NCBI GenBank assembly: GCA_030998225.1
Contig: JAPYXD010000581.1
Coordinates: 7,327,501 to 7,391,500 of the forward strand
Reading direction: 5' to 3'
Origin: Diplolepis rosae
Taxonomy: Eukaryota; Arthropoda; Insecta; Hymenoptera; Diplolepididae
Length of the DNA: 64,000 nt
The position numbers were made by a program, and so were the translations under genes. The first letter of the stretch is position 1. Each line of letters begins with the position of its first letter. The notes beneath the pieces were generated by a model. The model had not been told where the DNA came from. It saw only the letters and a program-made list of their open reading frames with translations, and ran no database searches. Positions 1-11,559 of this stretch are shown one piece after another.

Positions 1-339
1 ACAGAGCGGCCTATGGCTTGTTTCCTCTATCTGTAATATCTCTATGTCCCCTCCACGCCCCACTATGTCACTGTCACGTGACGCTCTGAGGAGCGCTCGG
101 AAAAAGTGAGAAGAGTGGGGGCGAGGTGCATTTAGTTGGTATGGCAACTGAGGCAGTGGTGGGAACCAAAGTGCGGCCACTATCATGTATTCTAAAGAGC
201 TGAACATTTTGAAACACATTGTATGAAATCCATTTCATAAATTTAAATGATTCAAAGTTGAAAATAATTTGTGAAAGAATAAAAATACAAGAATTTTTAA
301 ATGTGAATCACAATGAACAGTTAAATACTGTACTATTAC

Positions 340-960
340 ACGGAGAAAAATAGTTAATAGTACATTGTGCAACAAGGGAAAAATAAATGTTTTTCCCGTG
401 TTGCACACGATTTTTTTTATACTAGCGGGTCAGAAAATGGATTTGTTTGCCCCGCTCGTGCAATAAAGTCCACTTTATGGCCCGCTAGTGGAAAAAGTAA
501 TTTTATTCAACTCTGTCGATTTAACTTGGGACTTAAGGACATTTGAACATTTATTAAATCCTAGTCGGGTAAAATGAATTTGATAAATACCTAATTAACC
601 CAAAGTGAATATCAATAAGCGTTACATAGGAAATAATAAGGAGTTGAGTAAAACGCTGTCGACGACAGGGCATCACAATGCGTCAGTGGGTTAACCTGAA
701 ATGTATAAATATATCACCGACGCTTGAGGTGCTTCGAACGGTAGTTGAGTAAAATGAACATCGACTGTATTATTTCACCTGGCAATGATATGGTTGCTAT
801 GGTTACAACAGTTTAAAAATAACATCAGTAGCGACAATAGCGCCACCACTTGTTGATAGCAAACATTATAATTTGTTCCCCTTTTCTCTTATATGAGTGG
901 ACCCACTGTGGTAGGAACCCTTCGCGACTTGAAATAAACAAGACTCTGTCGTTTCGGGAT
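340..960 (+). mobile_element. Repeat family with CACGGAGAAAAATAGTTGAA terminus, copy 1
   Basis: The terminus at 341 and the body at 489-790 (CTCAACTCTGTCGATTTAAC, AAGGACATTTGAACAT, CAGTGGGTTAACCTGAAATG, CACCGACGCTTGAGGTGCTT) match the copy at 4648-5540. About 140 unrelated bases split the terminus from the body at 350-489. No coding capacity is seen. Confidence 0.55.
800..920 (+). repeat. Segment shared with 45165-45250 (inverted)
   Basis: GCGACAATAGCGCCACCACT, TGTTGATAGCAAACATTATA and GAGTGGACCCACTGTGGTA match the complement of 45250-45165 with few changes, then diverge right after GTGGTA. Confidence 0.75.
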
Positions 961-1980
961 ACTTGAAATAAACGAGACTTGACTGTAGTGGGGAAAACAA
1001 GCAATTGCCAATTAGTGTGAAGTTTGCAACACGATCTGAAACACGTTACTTTTCCCGTCCCAAAACAGACAGGAAAGTACAGTTTTTACTAGACGTGTTA
1101 GGAAATAGTATATTGTGCACCGAGTGCGAAAGCGGGCTTTTGCGCGCCGCGCAAAAAGTTGAGACCCAAAGCGAAGCCGAGGGGTTTTCAATTTTATACA
1201 AGGCACAAACGCCCGTTTTTGCTCAAGCAGCGGAGCGAAAGCGAGTTTTCGCGTTTGAAACTATACAAAATGGGTTTGAAGTAACTGATGTTCTGTTGAT
1301 TGCTATATGTTTTCTGTCATTTTTGTGAACTAAAAAATTTGAATCATGTTAAAGCTAGTATTATAAACAGCAAATTAAATGATATTAAACACTTTACTGT
1401 ACACGGAGAAAAAAATCTGACTAGAATAGCAAGAAAACTGGTCATGCTTTTGTGGCAGGTTTTGTTCTTGCTATCCTCGTGGAAAATTCATACATTTAAT
1501 CCAGGGATCCCTTCATGCTAAAAAAGTACTAAGCTTCATGATTTTAGAACAGTTGCGCCTTGAAAAAGTAGTTATTGTAGGAATTCGCCTTGCTATAATT
1601 GCAAGAAACTAATCCTTTTTCAGCAAGAGTTCTCTTACAATCGAGATGTTAGACCACGCCTACGTACGAACCTAGCGCCTAACGTGTTTTCTTGTTAGTA
1701 AGAGAACTCTTGATGAAATAGGATGAGTTTCCTGCAAGCATAACAAGGCAGAGGTCAAGCTATTTTCGCTAGGAACATTGCTGTGACAGCATATGACACT
1801 AGCAATAATGGCATGCGCTTGATTCTTTCATAATATAAGACATCCCATGCTAAAAATTCATGAGTTGATGCCCATAATGGTAGAAGTTGATACCAATTTC
1901 GCACATTAAGTTCGGCGCTCTAATAGAAAGAGCTCAGCTTACTATAATCTTTAGATTTTATACTAATTAAAATTAAAATC
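960..1980. other. No gene supported
   Basis: A 107-codon open frame at 1005-1328 has biased, unconvincing composition. 1340-1980 contains ACACGGAGAAAAAAATCTGA, a motif near the termini of the repeat family at 341. Confidence 0.35.
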
Positions 1981-2345
1981 TCTGTATTTGCCTTCCTTTC
2001 AATTTATAGGAAATTTTAGATTTATCTCTGGTAACATAAGTGCAAAACGCATTACCGTAATGCATGATCGATTACTCATTGTTTAAATGATTTTGCTTTA
2101 AAAATAATCTAATCTGCAACTCTTGCATTTTTTGTATGATGTAACTTACGTAAGGAATGGTTTTTAGATAAACTTAATGTTTTTCAGAATCTTCTGCAAA
2201 AAATTTACGTTTAAATTTTTACAAAATATTCAAAATTTACAGAAAGAAGTATTTTAACAAATTCAGTAGATTCACTATTTTAATTTTTTTTTTTTTATTC
2301 AAAGACAAATCCATAAATCCCTACTGGATTCAGTCATATTTAAAT
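1981..2345 (+). promoter_or_regulatory. Promoter-like region, copy 1, with no gene seen downstream
   Basis: Shares with the gene A upstream region the ordered blocks TTATCTCTGGTAACATAAG, GCAAAACGCATTAC, TAATCTGCAACTCTTGCAT and TTTTTAGATAAAC. It ends in CCATAAATCCCTACTGGATTCAGTCA, which can be aligned with the TATA and TCAGT part of copy 2. I found no signal-peptide exon after it; an LTR-like block begins at 2612. Confidence 0.4.
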
Positions 2346-3059
2346 TTATTTAGGAATTAAATTACATCTTAAATTTAAATTACATAATCCTCTATTGAAT
2401 ATATTATTTTTAAAAGTACTTAGCATTTATTTTCTTCTCTACAGAAGAAACTAATTTTTCCGGGTCAATATACATATGTATAATATTGAGAACCTTGATA
2501 AAGTTTAAATATTATATTGATGATTTATCGATATTTATTCTCGTTGAAGAAGAAAATGTGGATTTTATTAATTTTAATTTAGAAAATAAAAACATTATAG
2601 TTTGATGCTTCTGTTACGTCAGAAACGTAACATTTCTCTTCTTAAAAGATTCTTCGTTTTATGTTAGGATCGAAAAGGATCCTCTCTAAGGGATGAGGAG
2701 AAGTCAGTGATTGAGAATGGTTATTGATATAAAGTATGTTTATTGACAATCAAATTGAAAAACGAATAAGCATCATGGAATTGGAAATCGAATTGAAATT
2801 TAGATGTACCTTTGAGTGAAATTTGTCTGATGAATTATTGAGTCCAGTGGAGCGAAGGTGGTCAGTTGAGTCCCCGTTGAGATCGTTGAGATAGTATTTG
2901 TTTGATGGGAAATTCGTTGTTGAGACGGTTGGTCTAGTCGATTCTTGATCCAAGTTTATAGAGAATTTTGGACGGTGATTCCCCTTCACTTTCTAATGTC
3001 GTTGAACTCAGCGTCGAGTAGGAATTCGTCTGAGTTGCGGTAAAATCTGATGAGGCTGG

Positions 3060-3310
3060 ACTGAACTCGTAGCGTAGAGATAATAAAACAGGACTAGACT
3101 CGCTGTGTAGAGATAATGAACTGGACCAGACTCGTGGCGTAGAGATGATGGTACTGGACTGGACTCGCGTTGGTTACATTGTGAAAATCGGATGTCGACT
3201 GACTGACTGAACTCACGTTGGTTACATTGTAGAAATCTGATGTTGACTGACTGACTGAACTCACGTTGGTTACATTGTAGAAATCTGATGTTGACTGAAC
3301 TGATCTCTAT
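3060..3310 (+). repeat. Short tandem repeats
   Basis: First about three units built on GTAGAGATAATGAACTGGAC, then three units of about 50 bases built on CTCACGTTGGTTACATTGTA with GACTGACTGA at the joints. Confidence 0.75.
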
Positions 3311-3359
3311 TAGAACTTTCGCTTTTTATAGAACTTTTGCAAGATTGCCTATGGTGGGA

Positions 3360-3840
3360 GCAAAACCAAGGTGTACCACCTTTGGTATTAAGATCGGATG
3401 AGTTGCCCTCTCTGATGACTCGTGCTCCAATGAAATTCGTTACCTGGCACTAATGTCGAATCTATTTTATCTGTTCTTCGATTCTAACGAAAAGGTCAAC
3501 TACTGTGGAAGTAAACAAGGTGTATCATCTTTTCCATATTTGGTATTTTAAGATCGGATGAGTTGCCTTCTCTGATCACTTATGCTTCGATGAAATTTAT
3601 TACCTGGCATTAGTGTCATAGTCAAATATATCAAGTCTATTTGATCTGTTATTCGATTCTAACGAAAAGGTCAACTACTGTGGAAGTAAAAACAAGGTGT
3701 ACGATCTTTTCCATATTTTGGTGTTTAAAGTCGAATGAGTTGCCTTTACCGATGAGTCACGTTCCGATGAAATTTATTACTTGGCGTTAATGTCACAGCC
3801 AAATATATCTATTTAGATTTGCCTTTCGATTTTAACGATC
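3360..3840 (+). repeat. Three tandem copies of a 150-180-bp unit
   Basis: Each copy contains AAGGTGTA, GATGAGTTGCC, CGATGAAATT(T/C)(A/G)TTAC and (T/C)GTTATTCGATTCTAACG-like segments, and the phrase AAAAGGTCAACTACTGTGG links the copies. Divergence between units is moderate. Confidence 0.75.
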
Positions 3841-3983
3841 TTCCTATTTTTTGTTAGATCTTGCTGTTGAGTCAATATAATCAAGGACGTGGTAATGTTG
3901 CCTTGATCTCTTCATTGGTTCCTTAATTTGTTTATTACTCTAGGTGGTAGAGTCGCGGGACGTGACACTTTCTCTGTTATATA

Positions 3984-4173
3984 CACTGAGAAAAAAATGC
4001 TATTGAATCAGAAGCATTTCTTTCCAAAAGCATGTATATATCATGGATTCAAATCAATATGCTATAGAATTAGTAACATATTTATTGGTTCTTCTAGTAT
4101 ATTTTTATGAATTAATAGTATACATGCTTTTGGAAAGAAATGCTTTTGATTTAATAGCATTTTTTTCTCAGTG
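3984..4173. mobile_element. CACTGAG MITE, copy 1
   Basis: A 190-bp near-palindrome: CACTGAGAAAAAAATGCTAT and its complement at the other end, with AGCATTTCTTTCCAAAAGCA repeated inverted inside. Non-coding despite short open frames. Confidence 0.85.
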
Positions 4174-4878
4174 TCGATTTGTGAGACTTTATTTTAAAAT
4201 GTTCGAGAATTTTTACCGTTAAAAATTCTTGACCTGCGTATTTCAGTATCACGTTTTTAATATTTCAATTGTTTATTGGATTCTTTTACGTTATACTTCT
4301 TGGACGCTTTAATCACTTTTTTTCGAGAAACACTTGTGTTAAAAAATAATTTTTACAGAAATATTGTAAATAGCGAACATTATATTAATTGATTAATGGA
4401 TAATTGAAACATTCAAGATAATTATAATCAAGATGTACCAAAAAATAGAAAATACAATTTTTTCAGCTATATTTATCCTGAAGAAATCTCCATAATTGTA
4501 AAATTGTATGTGTGATAGCGTTACAAGTGATAAATTGCACCAAAAAATGTCTTGTTAAAAACTTTTTTCATTTTAAAGGCATGTGATGCTTGAGAAAAGT
4601 AGCAAGTTTATGCAAATAACTTGGTACAGTTTCTACATGTTTACACGAAGAAAAATAGTTGAAGTAATTTTACTCAACTCTGTCGATTAAACTTGGGACA
4701 TAAGGACATTTGAACATCTATTAAATCCTAGTCGGGTAAAATCAATTTGATATATACCTAATTCACCCAAAGTGAATAACAATAAGCGTTACATAGGGAA
4801 TAGTAAGGAGTTGAGTAAAACGTTATCAACGACAGGGCACCAACATGCGTCAGTGGGTTAACATGAAATGTATAAGTA

Positions 4879-5441
4879 CAGGGTTTCCCAATAGGGGTGA
4901 TATGATTTTGAATGTCCCTATCGGGCTCATTTGAACTGAAATTTTTGACGTCTGCTGTCAGTTGTGATCAGTAAGGTTTGCCATTTAATCATGAGTAGTT
5001 TCACGCTTCCACAACGTTTGGAAATTGTCCAATTATTTTATCAAAATTCGAGAAGTTTTGTCGGTGTTCAAAGAGCATATCGTGCATAATATGGTCGTCA
5101 TTCTGCTCCATCCGCGCTCTCAATTCGTCGAATAATCGATAAGTTGGAGAGTAAATTTACTCTATTGGATACTAAGCCTAAAAATCGTATGCGTACCGCA
5201 CGTTCTACACAGAATATAGCCGCCGTACAGGCCAGTATCGAGGAAAACCGTGAATTGTCCGTGCCACGCCGATCTCAGGAAGATCTCAGAAGAGTCTCGG
5301 GGGACATTTGGCCGATATATTGTTTAAATCATAAATGGCATAGAATATCCAATATAATAAAAAAGATTTCGATCAATTCCGAATGAATATTCAGTGTTTT
5401 TTTTCAATTTCAAAACATATCACCCTTATTGGGAAACCCTT
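4879..5441 (+). mobile_element. Tc1/mariner-type element, internally deleted
   Basis: Terminal inverted repeats AGGGTTTCCCAATAGGGGTG and CACCCTTATTGGGAAACCCT are flanked by TA. The interrupted family sequence can be read across the site by comparison with about 720, which shows a clean TA insertion. The interior keeps only the N-terminal helix-turn-helix of a transposase: MSSFTLPQRLEIVQLF, then YGRHSAPSALSIRRII after an in-frame stop, then NIAAVQASIEENRELSVPRR. The DDE/D catalytic domain is missing. Confidence 0.8.
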
Positions 5442-6240
5442 TATATCACCGACGCTTGAGGTGCTTCAAACCGTAGTTGGGTAAAATGAGCACCGGGTGT
5501 ATTATTTCAACTGGCAATGGTATGGTTCTCTTAAATAAATAAAAATTCTTACCTCGAGCCTGCCAATATTCATCCGGTACATACATAAACAACATTCAAA
5601 TTCATTCACACCATCCAGACGTAGCCAATCACATTCCAAATCACAAATACACTTAAACATATAACTTTACATATATAAACCTAATAACTATACACTTATA
5701 TATAGTACGATACGCTTTCGTCGAATCACGCACACGCTCGCTTACAATGCTAAGATATAAAACTTGGAACTTTCTTATATAGTGACTGCCTGAGTTATTC
5801 AGAGTTTGTGAGAGTAAGTGCCGTCAATAAAATTTTTGAGCCTTACTCAAGTAAAAATAAATCAATTTTTTTCATAAATAATTAATAAAATATTTTTAAA
5901 AATTAATATAATTAATCAATTATTATAATTATGATGATTAATATATATAATATAATTATTAAATTACATTTAGTATACATTTTTATTATACGACGTATGA
6001 AGTTTAGTGAAACTAAATTTTCAAATGTACATTAAAAAATTGCATTATTATTAAGAAGTATTTCGTATAAAAACATTTAAAAGAAGGTTTTTTTATTTTC
6101 CGTGTTTTATATTTTCAAAATATTCACAAAACATTTGCGAATTCCAAATTATTATTCTGCCTGAGTAATTTATGTGATATTTCATATTTTATGTAATACA
6201 CTTATCGACTTTTTTTTGTTTAAATTTTCATTATATCAAT

Positions 6241-6767
6241 TTAAGGTGGCTTGATCGTTTTTGAAAAAAATTATAGACTGCTCTGAAACTTAGAGATTAT
6301 CTTAATAAAATATCTTTTATCTAAAAAAAGAAATACCGTGGTTGACGATGTCATTGCCGAAAAAATCGCTTCCGAAAAAATGTCAGTTTAACACGTAGTC
6401 TTATGGGATTCCCCGTCAAAATCGGCGAAACTCCGGAAAAAATCACAAGTCCCCATAAATCAAATATATACTAGTACTTTCGATTTCGAGGAATCTATTA
6501 GTATTATAAAAACGAAGGGTTGACGACTTTAATCAAGAGAAAATTGCGAAAAAGGTACAGAATATAGAAATCGCCTCGAGGTGAAACTAATAATTTTTTA
6601 CTATCGCTTTTTTCCGGGGACATTTCCGCGATTTCTTACCCTTCTACTCAGATGTTAGTATAATACATATGATTATTAAAGAAATAAGTAGCAATGAGCA
6701 TTCATGTAACACGTGCACCCACGGTGCCCCTCACTTCATACGACATCAAACGCTCAAGCCACCTTAA
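6241..6767. mobile_element. TTAA-flanked MITE, copy A
   Basis: Ends TTAAGGTGGCTTGATCG and CGCTCAAGCCACCTTAA; the TTAA ends suggest a piggyBac-type target site. The body contains GAGGAATCTATTAGTATTAT and GGGGACATTTCCGCGATTTC. It is about 85-90 % alike, in opposite orientation, to 17937-18469. Confidence 0.8.
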
Positions 6768-7176
6768 TTTAAAGAATTTAAGTTTTTGAAATTAATGATT
6801 TTTGATGTGTGCCCAAGGCGCAGATTAGCGATTGGAATAAATCTTGCGATTCACGGTTTACTCAACTCTCGATTGAAGCGTAGTGTAGAATGAACGGAAA
6901 GCTCTACTATTTTTGTGATTTAATAAAAGATTGGTTTTTTATAGTTATACTACGAGTAATAATATATATATATTTAAAAAATTTTAATGCACGCTTTCAT
7001 ACTTCACCCTACGCTTCTGAATTTTACTCAACTTTGATTCATTTTTGAACATTTAATATATCACAAATAAATACAATGATACTAAATAACTTCTAACTTG
7101 TCCTTATGTCCCAAATTTGATCGGAAGTTGAGTAAAATTACTTCAACTATTTTTCTCCGTGTACGTCTAAAATATA

Positions 7177-9588
7177 TCAAATTACTTTCATAATATATAT
7201 TATTATTATTATTTTATTTTCATTGTTGCTACAATTCAGTTTTACACCGTCACTTGCCCTTTCTCCTCTTAACTTTTCCGATGCTTCCAACTGAGTCATA
7301 ATCTCTTCACATTCGACAACATGCTGAAGTGTTTCTTCTTTGTTTCTGCAGACCCTGCAGTTGGTATCCTTAAAGCCTTTCTTTCCTTCTCTTACTGCAT
7401 TTCCACACCTCCATCTAGCCCATACTTCTTTCTGTCTTCCCTTTAACTTTTTCTTTTTCCAGTATGTTTCCATTTCCGTCATTTCCTTGATTTCTTTATA
7501 ATATCTGCAGTAACCAGACTGTTCTATTCTTGTCCAGTCTTTCTGTATGTCATGGGCTTCTGCTATCATTTCCAGTTCGACTAGCCTCTTCGCAACTATC
7601 TCCAATGGCTTCCCTTCCCCTATCATCTTAATGATTTGTCCATCTCCCATGTTCTCCATTGCTTTCTCGAATGACTCTCCCCAATTAGTTGGGCTGCTAT
7701 TCCTAATGTTCCTTATTTCCTCCTTTATACACTTTCTTGCCCATCTGTCCTCTTCCATAGCGAGCAGCTTTACTATGAATGCACCCGCCCTTCTTCTTGC
7801 TTCTATTTCTATACTCCTCCTCCCCGACTCCATTTTCCATATGTAGTCTGGGGTGTTTTTTCCTAGTCTCATACTCGCTTTCACATATCTGCTTTGGATC
7901 TTCACTATCGTCTCTCTTCTTTTCCATCCCCAAATTTCCACTCCATATAATGCCACCGTTTTCACCGTTGAGTCCATAAAATATAGTCTTCTCTTGAGAT
8001 CTGTTATCGCAGCTCTATTAGTTTCACTCCATACCTTATTAATTAATTGTTGCGTTTTTCCTGGTGCTTTTATGATGTGTGTATTGTATTGATTTGTAGC
8101 CGTGAACCAAAATCCTAGGTAGTTAAATTCTCTTACTACTTCTAACTCCCTATCTTTATAATTCCACCTTTCTTTTTTTCTTCTCCCTCCGTTTCCAAAT
8201 ACCACAATCTTCGTTTTATCCACATTCACCTCCATCAAATTCTTATCCGTACATCTTTCTAAGTTTCTAATCATTTTATCTAACTCCTCCTTATTTTCCG
8301 CAACTATCACAGCATCATCTGCATAAAGCAATGCATAGATCTTTGTATTTAAACCTGGGCTCAGAACCGTGCCTCCATCTCTTTTTCTTCTTAGTTCTAC
8401 TTCTAAATCATTAATATAGATATTAAATAAAATAGGGCTAAGCGGGCACCCCTGCCTCAAACCTTTTTTTGTTATAAATTTTTCAGTCTTCTCATCTCCT
8501 ACTATTACTTCGTTCCGCGTGTCTTTATAAATTTCTTTGGTCATTTCCAGGAACTTCCCCTCTATTCCCATCCTCTCCATTTTTTCCCAGAGCCTTTTTC
8601 TATCTACCATGTCAAACGCCTTTTTAAAATCCACAAATACTGCGTACAACTTGCCTCTCTTTCTTTTCAGTCTATTTCCTATTATTGTATTCAAGACGAA
8701 GATCTGCTCTATAGTGCTTCTTTTTTTTCTAAATCCTGCTTGAGCTTCCGTCAGTTTCTTTTCCCTCTCCAACTTTTCGCTCAATCTTTCTGCCATTATT
8801 GACGCCAATATTTTATAACCTATATCCAGCAATGAGATTCCTCTGTAGTTACCCGTCAAGTTATCATCCCCTTTTTTGTGGATGGTATAGATCGATGCTG
8901 TACGCCAGCGTTTTATTATTTTATTTTTCTGACACATAACCTTGATCAGTTGGATAAGTTCTTTTATTCCTTCCCTAGGCATACCCACCAAAAATTCTGC
9001 TGCGATCCCATCCTCTCCTGCAGCCATACCTTTTTTTAACTTGCTTATCTTTGCAATTATTTCTTCTTGCTCTAGAGGTTTACTTAAATCATCCTCTTCT
9101 AGTATTTTTTCACTCCTCTCTTCTTTTCCTTCATTGCCTTTCTCATCATAACCACTCGATACCTTCCTATTTATATTATCTTCATACGTCCATTCGTCAG
9201 CTTGTTCCTCTCTTTTCTTCTCATCAGCCTCCTCTATATATTCCTCTCCTTCTAGTAACGACTTAAAGTGTTCCAGCCATGTTTCTTTCTTAACTGTATT
9301 ACTCACTATTTTTCTTTTCTTTCTATACCAACTCATGGCCTTCCACCATTTTGTAATATTCCTGCTTGCTGATACCTGTTTTTGCTTTTCATTCAACCAA
9401 TCTTTAATTAGTTTGTCTCTCAAATCTGCTAATTCCTTTCTACTTTTCAAGTATGCTAGTTTATTTCCCCTGTCCCTGTTTTCTCTGAATCTGTGTAGCA
9501 ACTTAAATGTTCCTCTCCTTTTCTTCTTGTATTCGCCATTATCCCACGTTTCCTCACGTCCCTTATTTCCTCCTCCCTTAGTTGTCAT
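7177..9588 (-). CDS. Non-LTR retrotransposon ORF2 (reverse transcriptase), 5'-truncated
   Basis: An 803-codon open frame without stops. It holds the reverse-transcriptase blocks in order: NYRGISLLDIGYKIL, FVDFKKAFDMVDR, GLRQGCPLSPILFNIYINDL and the catalytic LYADDAVIVA, then the thumb and a cysteine motif CRVCRNKEETLQHVVEC near the C-terminus. The apurinic endonuclease that normally precedes RT is absent. The reading frame continues upstream of the first Met to about 9673, so the copy is 5'-truncated rather than starting there. The 3' end at 7177 finishes in an ATT-rich tract. It belongs with jockey/I-type LINEs as annotated in ants and wasps; the exact clade cannot be settled by eye. The long intact frame suggests a fairly young insertion. 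Confidence 0.85.
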   Translation of the reverse strand: MTTKGGGNKGREETWDNGEYKKKRRGTFKLLHRFRENRDRGNKLAYLKSRKELADLRDKLIKDWLNEKQKQVSASRNITKWWKAMSWYRKKRKIVSNTVKKETWLEHFKSLLEGEEYIEEADEKKREEQADEWTYEDNINRKVSSGYDEKGNEGKEERSEKILEEDDLSKPLEQEEIIAKISKLKKGMAAGEDGIAAEFLVGMPREGIKELIQLIKVMCQKNKIIKRWRTASIYTIHKKGDDNLTGNYRGISLLDIGYKILASIMAERLSEKLEREKKLTEAQAGFRKKRSTIEQIFVLNTIIGNRLKRKRGKLYAVFVDFKKAFDMVDRKRLWEKMERMGIEGKFLEMTKEIYKDTRNEVIVGDEKTEKFITKKGLRQGCPLSPILFNIYINDLEVELRRKRDGGTVLSPGLNTKIYALLYADDAVIVAENKEELDKMIRNLERCTDKNLMEVNVDKTKIVVFGNGGRRKKERWNYKDRELEVVREFNYLGFWFTATNQYNTHIIKAPGKTQQLINKVWSETNRAAITDLKRRLYFMDSTVKTVALYGVEIWGWKRRETIVKIQSRYVKASMRLGKNTPDYIWKMESGRRSIEIEARRRAGAFIVKLLAMEEDRWARKCIKEEIRNIRNSSPTNWGESFEKAMENMGDGQIIKMIGEGKPLEIVAKRLVELEMIAEAHDIQKDWTRIEQSGYCRYYKEIKEMTEMETYWKKKKLKGRQKEVWARWRCGNAVREGKKGFKDTNCRVCRNKEETLQHVVECEEIMTQLEASEKLRGERASDGVKLNCSNNENKIIIIIYIMKVI

Positions 9589-9639
9589 ACCAGTTCTCTT
9601 TGCTGTTTCCTCAATTGTCTCTATTATATTCCTCCATCT

Positions 9640-9786
9640 TACCTCTGGGTCTGGGTTTTCTTCTGGCGAGACTCACTTTCATTATCTATATTATCTTGTG
9701 AGCCTGAGCTTTCTTTCTCCGCCGCACTGTCGCTCGCCTCGTCGACCTCCTCGCCGACTTCCGCCCGCCTCTTCTCACCCTCAGCC
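9640..9786 (-). pseudogene. Short acidic ORF ahead of the LINE reverse transcriptase
   Basis: Reading from 9786 on the minus strand gives a 49-codon frame starting MAEGEKRRAEVGEEVDEA, rich in Glu and Ser. It is in a different frame from the RT ORF and stops where the latter opens. It may be the remnant of the element's own 5' region joined by a deletion; no domain is recognisable. Confidence 0.3.
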
Positions 9787-9789
9787 ATA

Positions 9790-10190
9790 ACCTCACTTTT
9801 TCTCTCGCCGGTGGAAAAGCACTAAAAAGTGTCTTATGCTTTTCACACACTGCTCACTTATTAGTTCATAATATATATAATTTCCTAATTTCCTAAGTAT
9901 CACATATCCTTAATTATTTATTTTAGTATTTGTTTTTTTTTCAAATAATTAATTGCGTGATAATTGGAATGTAAATTTTATGCGGAGAAACTTGACAATA
10001 GTTCATACTCAGAACCAACTTATTCATTATTGCTTGCCTCGAATTAAAAGTACTAAAAAAATTATTACCAACATGAAATTTTCCAAAAGTTATAAGAGTC
10101 AGAAAAAAATAAAAAATAAACATTTTAAAATCAAAATTTTTTGTCATATAAAAAAATTGGTAAGATAAATCAAAATTTGGCTGAAACAAC
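9790..10190. other. AT-rich stretch, nothing recognised
   Basis: It holds the junction of the LINE copy and AT-rich DNA. Short open frames on both strands look like chance and have no motif. Confidence 0.5.
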
Positions 10191-10390
10191 AGAAAAATGA
10201 TTTGTTTGGATTAAATAAAATTTGTTTCATTCAAACAAAGTATCTTTGAACCAAATAAAAATTTGTTCGAGTCAAATTAATTTCTGCCTTAAATCAAACA
10301 AATTATTCCTTTGACCATATACGAATGCAATAATTTGTTTGTTTAGAAGAAAAATTTATTTGATTCAAACAAATATTATTTATTGAAATT
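10190..10390. repeat. CAAACAAA-type MITE fragment
   Basis: Shares TTCATTCAAACAAAGTATCT, TTGAACCAAATAAAA and AAATCAAACAAATTATTCCT with the larger copy at 58313-58668. Confidence 0.6.
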
Positions 10391-10918
10391 AATTGACGTA
10401 GTTATCATGCCAAAAACGGGTCTCTGGAAATAAAAGTTTTTCTATGATTTTAAGACTTGAAATAATATTATCAGTCGTGTTTTATGAAAGAAAAAACATT
10501 ATTCTTTAACAAAAAAATTTAAAAGTTACGAAAAATAATACTTTTAATTATGTTTTTTGTAATCGAATTTTTTCTCACTATAGCTTCTTACCAATTTTGT
10601 AAAAATGATTGGATTTCCATAAATCATAACTAATTTTTTCGAGGAAAATATTCTCTATGACCCACTGTTTGCAATCTTGAATGCAAAGTAAAAAATCCCC
10701 AAACATAGTAATCATTAAGAAAAATATTTTACGCAAAATATCGTCAATGAAATTCTACTTTAAAACAATATCAAGTTGAAACAATCAAAGTCCTGGTTAA
10801 GCCATATTTAAAATTCTTTTTCTGGTTAAATGAAATGTAATTCTGGTTGTTTTAGAATATTTTTAAAAAATAACTTGAAATTATCGTCAAAATAACCACA
10901 GAATTCTAATTGAAACAA

Positions 10919-11283
10919 CCTGAAAAAAATCCGAATCGAAATCTTGAGCAAGTTTTACGTTTTTAGGTACTGCTTACCTCCTGCTTCTTCTCATTTATGA
11001 CTGCTTTGATACTTTTCAATGTATTTAGAACCTGTATTAATCCTTATTCGTTACGCTGTTCAAAACAGAAGCAAACTCAATGTAATTTTTCCCCCTGAAA
11101 AATTTGTCAAACGTGGAAAAATTGACTTTTTCAGCACAGTTCGGCTTAAACAAGGGGCTAGTTTCAGGTTCTAAATACATTGAAGAGTATCAAAGCAGTG
11201 GTAAATGAGAAGAAGCAGGAGGTGAGCAGTACCTGAAAACGTAAAACTTGCTCGAGATTTCGACTCAAGAATGTTAAATATGA
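10919..11283. repeat. Inverted repeat, about 115-bp arms
   Basis: 10919-11037 and 11165-11283 are reverse complements with a few differences; both carry CCTCCTGCTTCTTCTCATTT and GCAAGTTTTACGTTTT. The loop is about 130 bases. This is a likely MITE or inverted duplication upstream of gene A. Confidence 0.75.
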
Positions 11284-11559
11284 CCTAACAAGAATACCGG
11301 TTGTTTCAAATATTATTCTTATTGTATTTTTATGAAAACGTTTACACACATTCGTTCCAAATTATAGAAAATAACAGCAATGGAATTTATTAAAATAATC
11401 ACCTATGCCTTTATTTTTGGTCATTTGGGTATTAGAATTTCTTGGGTACGGGAGGGAAATTTATGTTCTATTTTTTAATCTAAGTATATTTTAAAATGAA
11501 AGCGTGCTTTTTTATTGAAGTTTTCAAGCATATTTTTGCCACGTACTTAGATTACTCAT

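Larger units (their letters stand above)
2612..3967 (+). mobile_element. Candidate solo LTR with internal tandem repeats
   Basis: Begins TGTTACGTCAGAAACGTAAC and ends GCGGGACGTGACA, the TG...CA layout of an LTR. AAGTCAGTGA near 2705 would supply an initiator. The start recurs at about 25018-25125 (TGTTACGTCACAACTACG, GGGATGAGAATAAGTCAGTG). Inside are short repeats at 3060-3310 and three copies of a 150-180-bp unit at 3360-3840. No clear target-site duplication is visible (GCTTC against CTTTC), so this is tentative. Confidence 0.35.
4648..7165 (+). mobile_element. Repeat family copy 2, with inverted termini and two insertions
   Basis: The left end CGAAGAAAAATAGTTGAAGT, TTTACTCAACT and GGGACATAAGGACA reappear inverted at 7165-7080. 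Between them lie a mariner derivative (4879-5441) and a TTAA MITE (6241-6767). 5550-6240 and 6770-7080 are AT-rich with no coding signal. The whole looks like a non-autonomous DNA transposon that took later insertions. Confidence 0.5.

Noticed and set aside
1005..1328. 107-codon ORF
   Set aside because: GC patch with biased composition and no recognisable motif.
7547..9790. Serine/leucine-rich + strand ORFs up to 151 codons
   Set aside because: Antisense shadows of the LINE reverse transcriptase.
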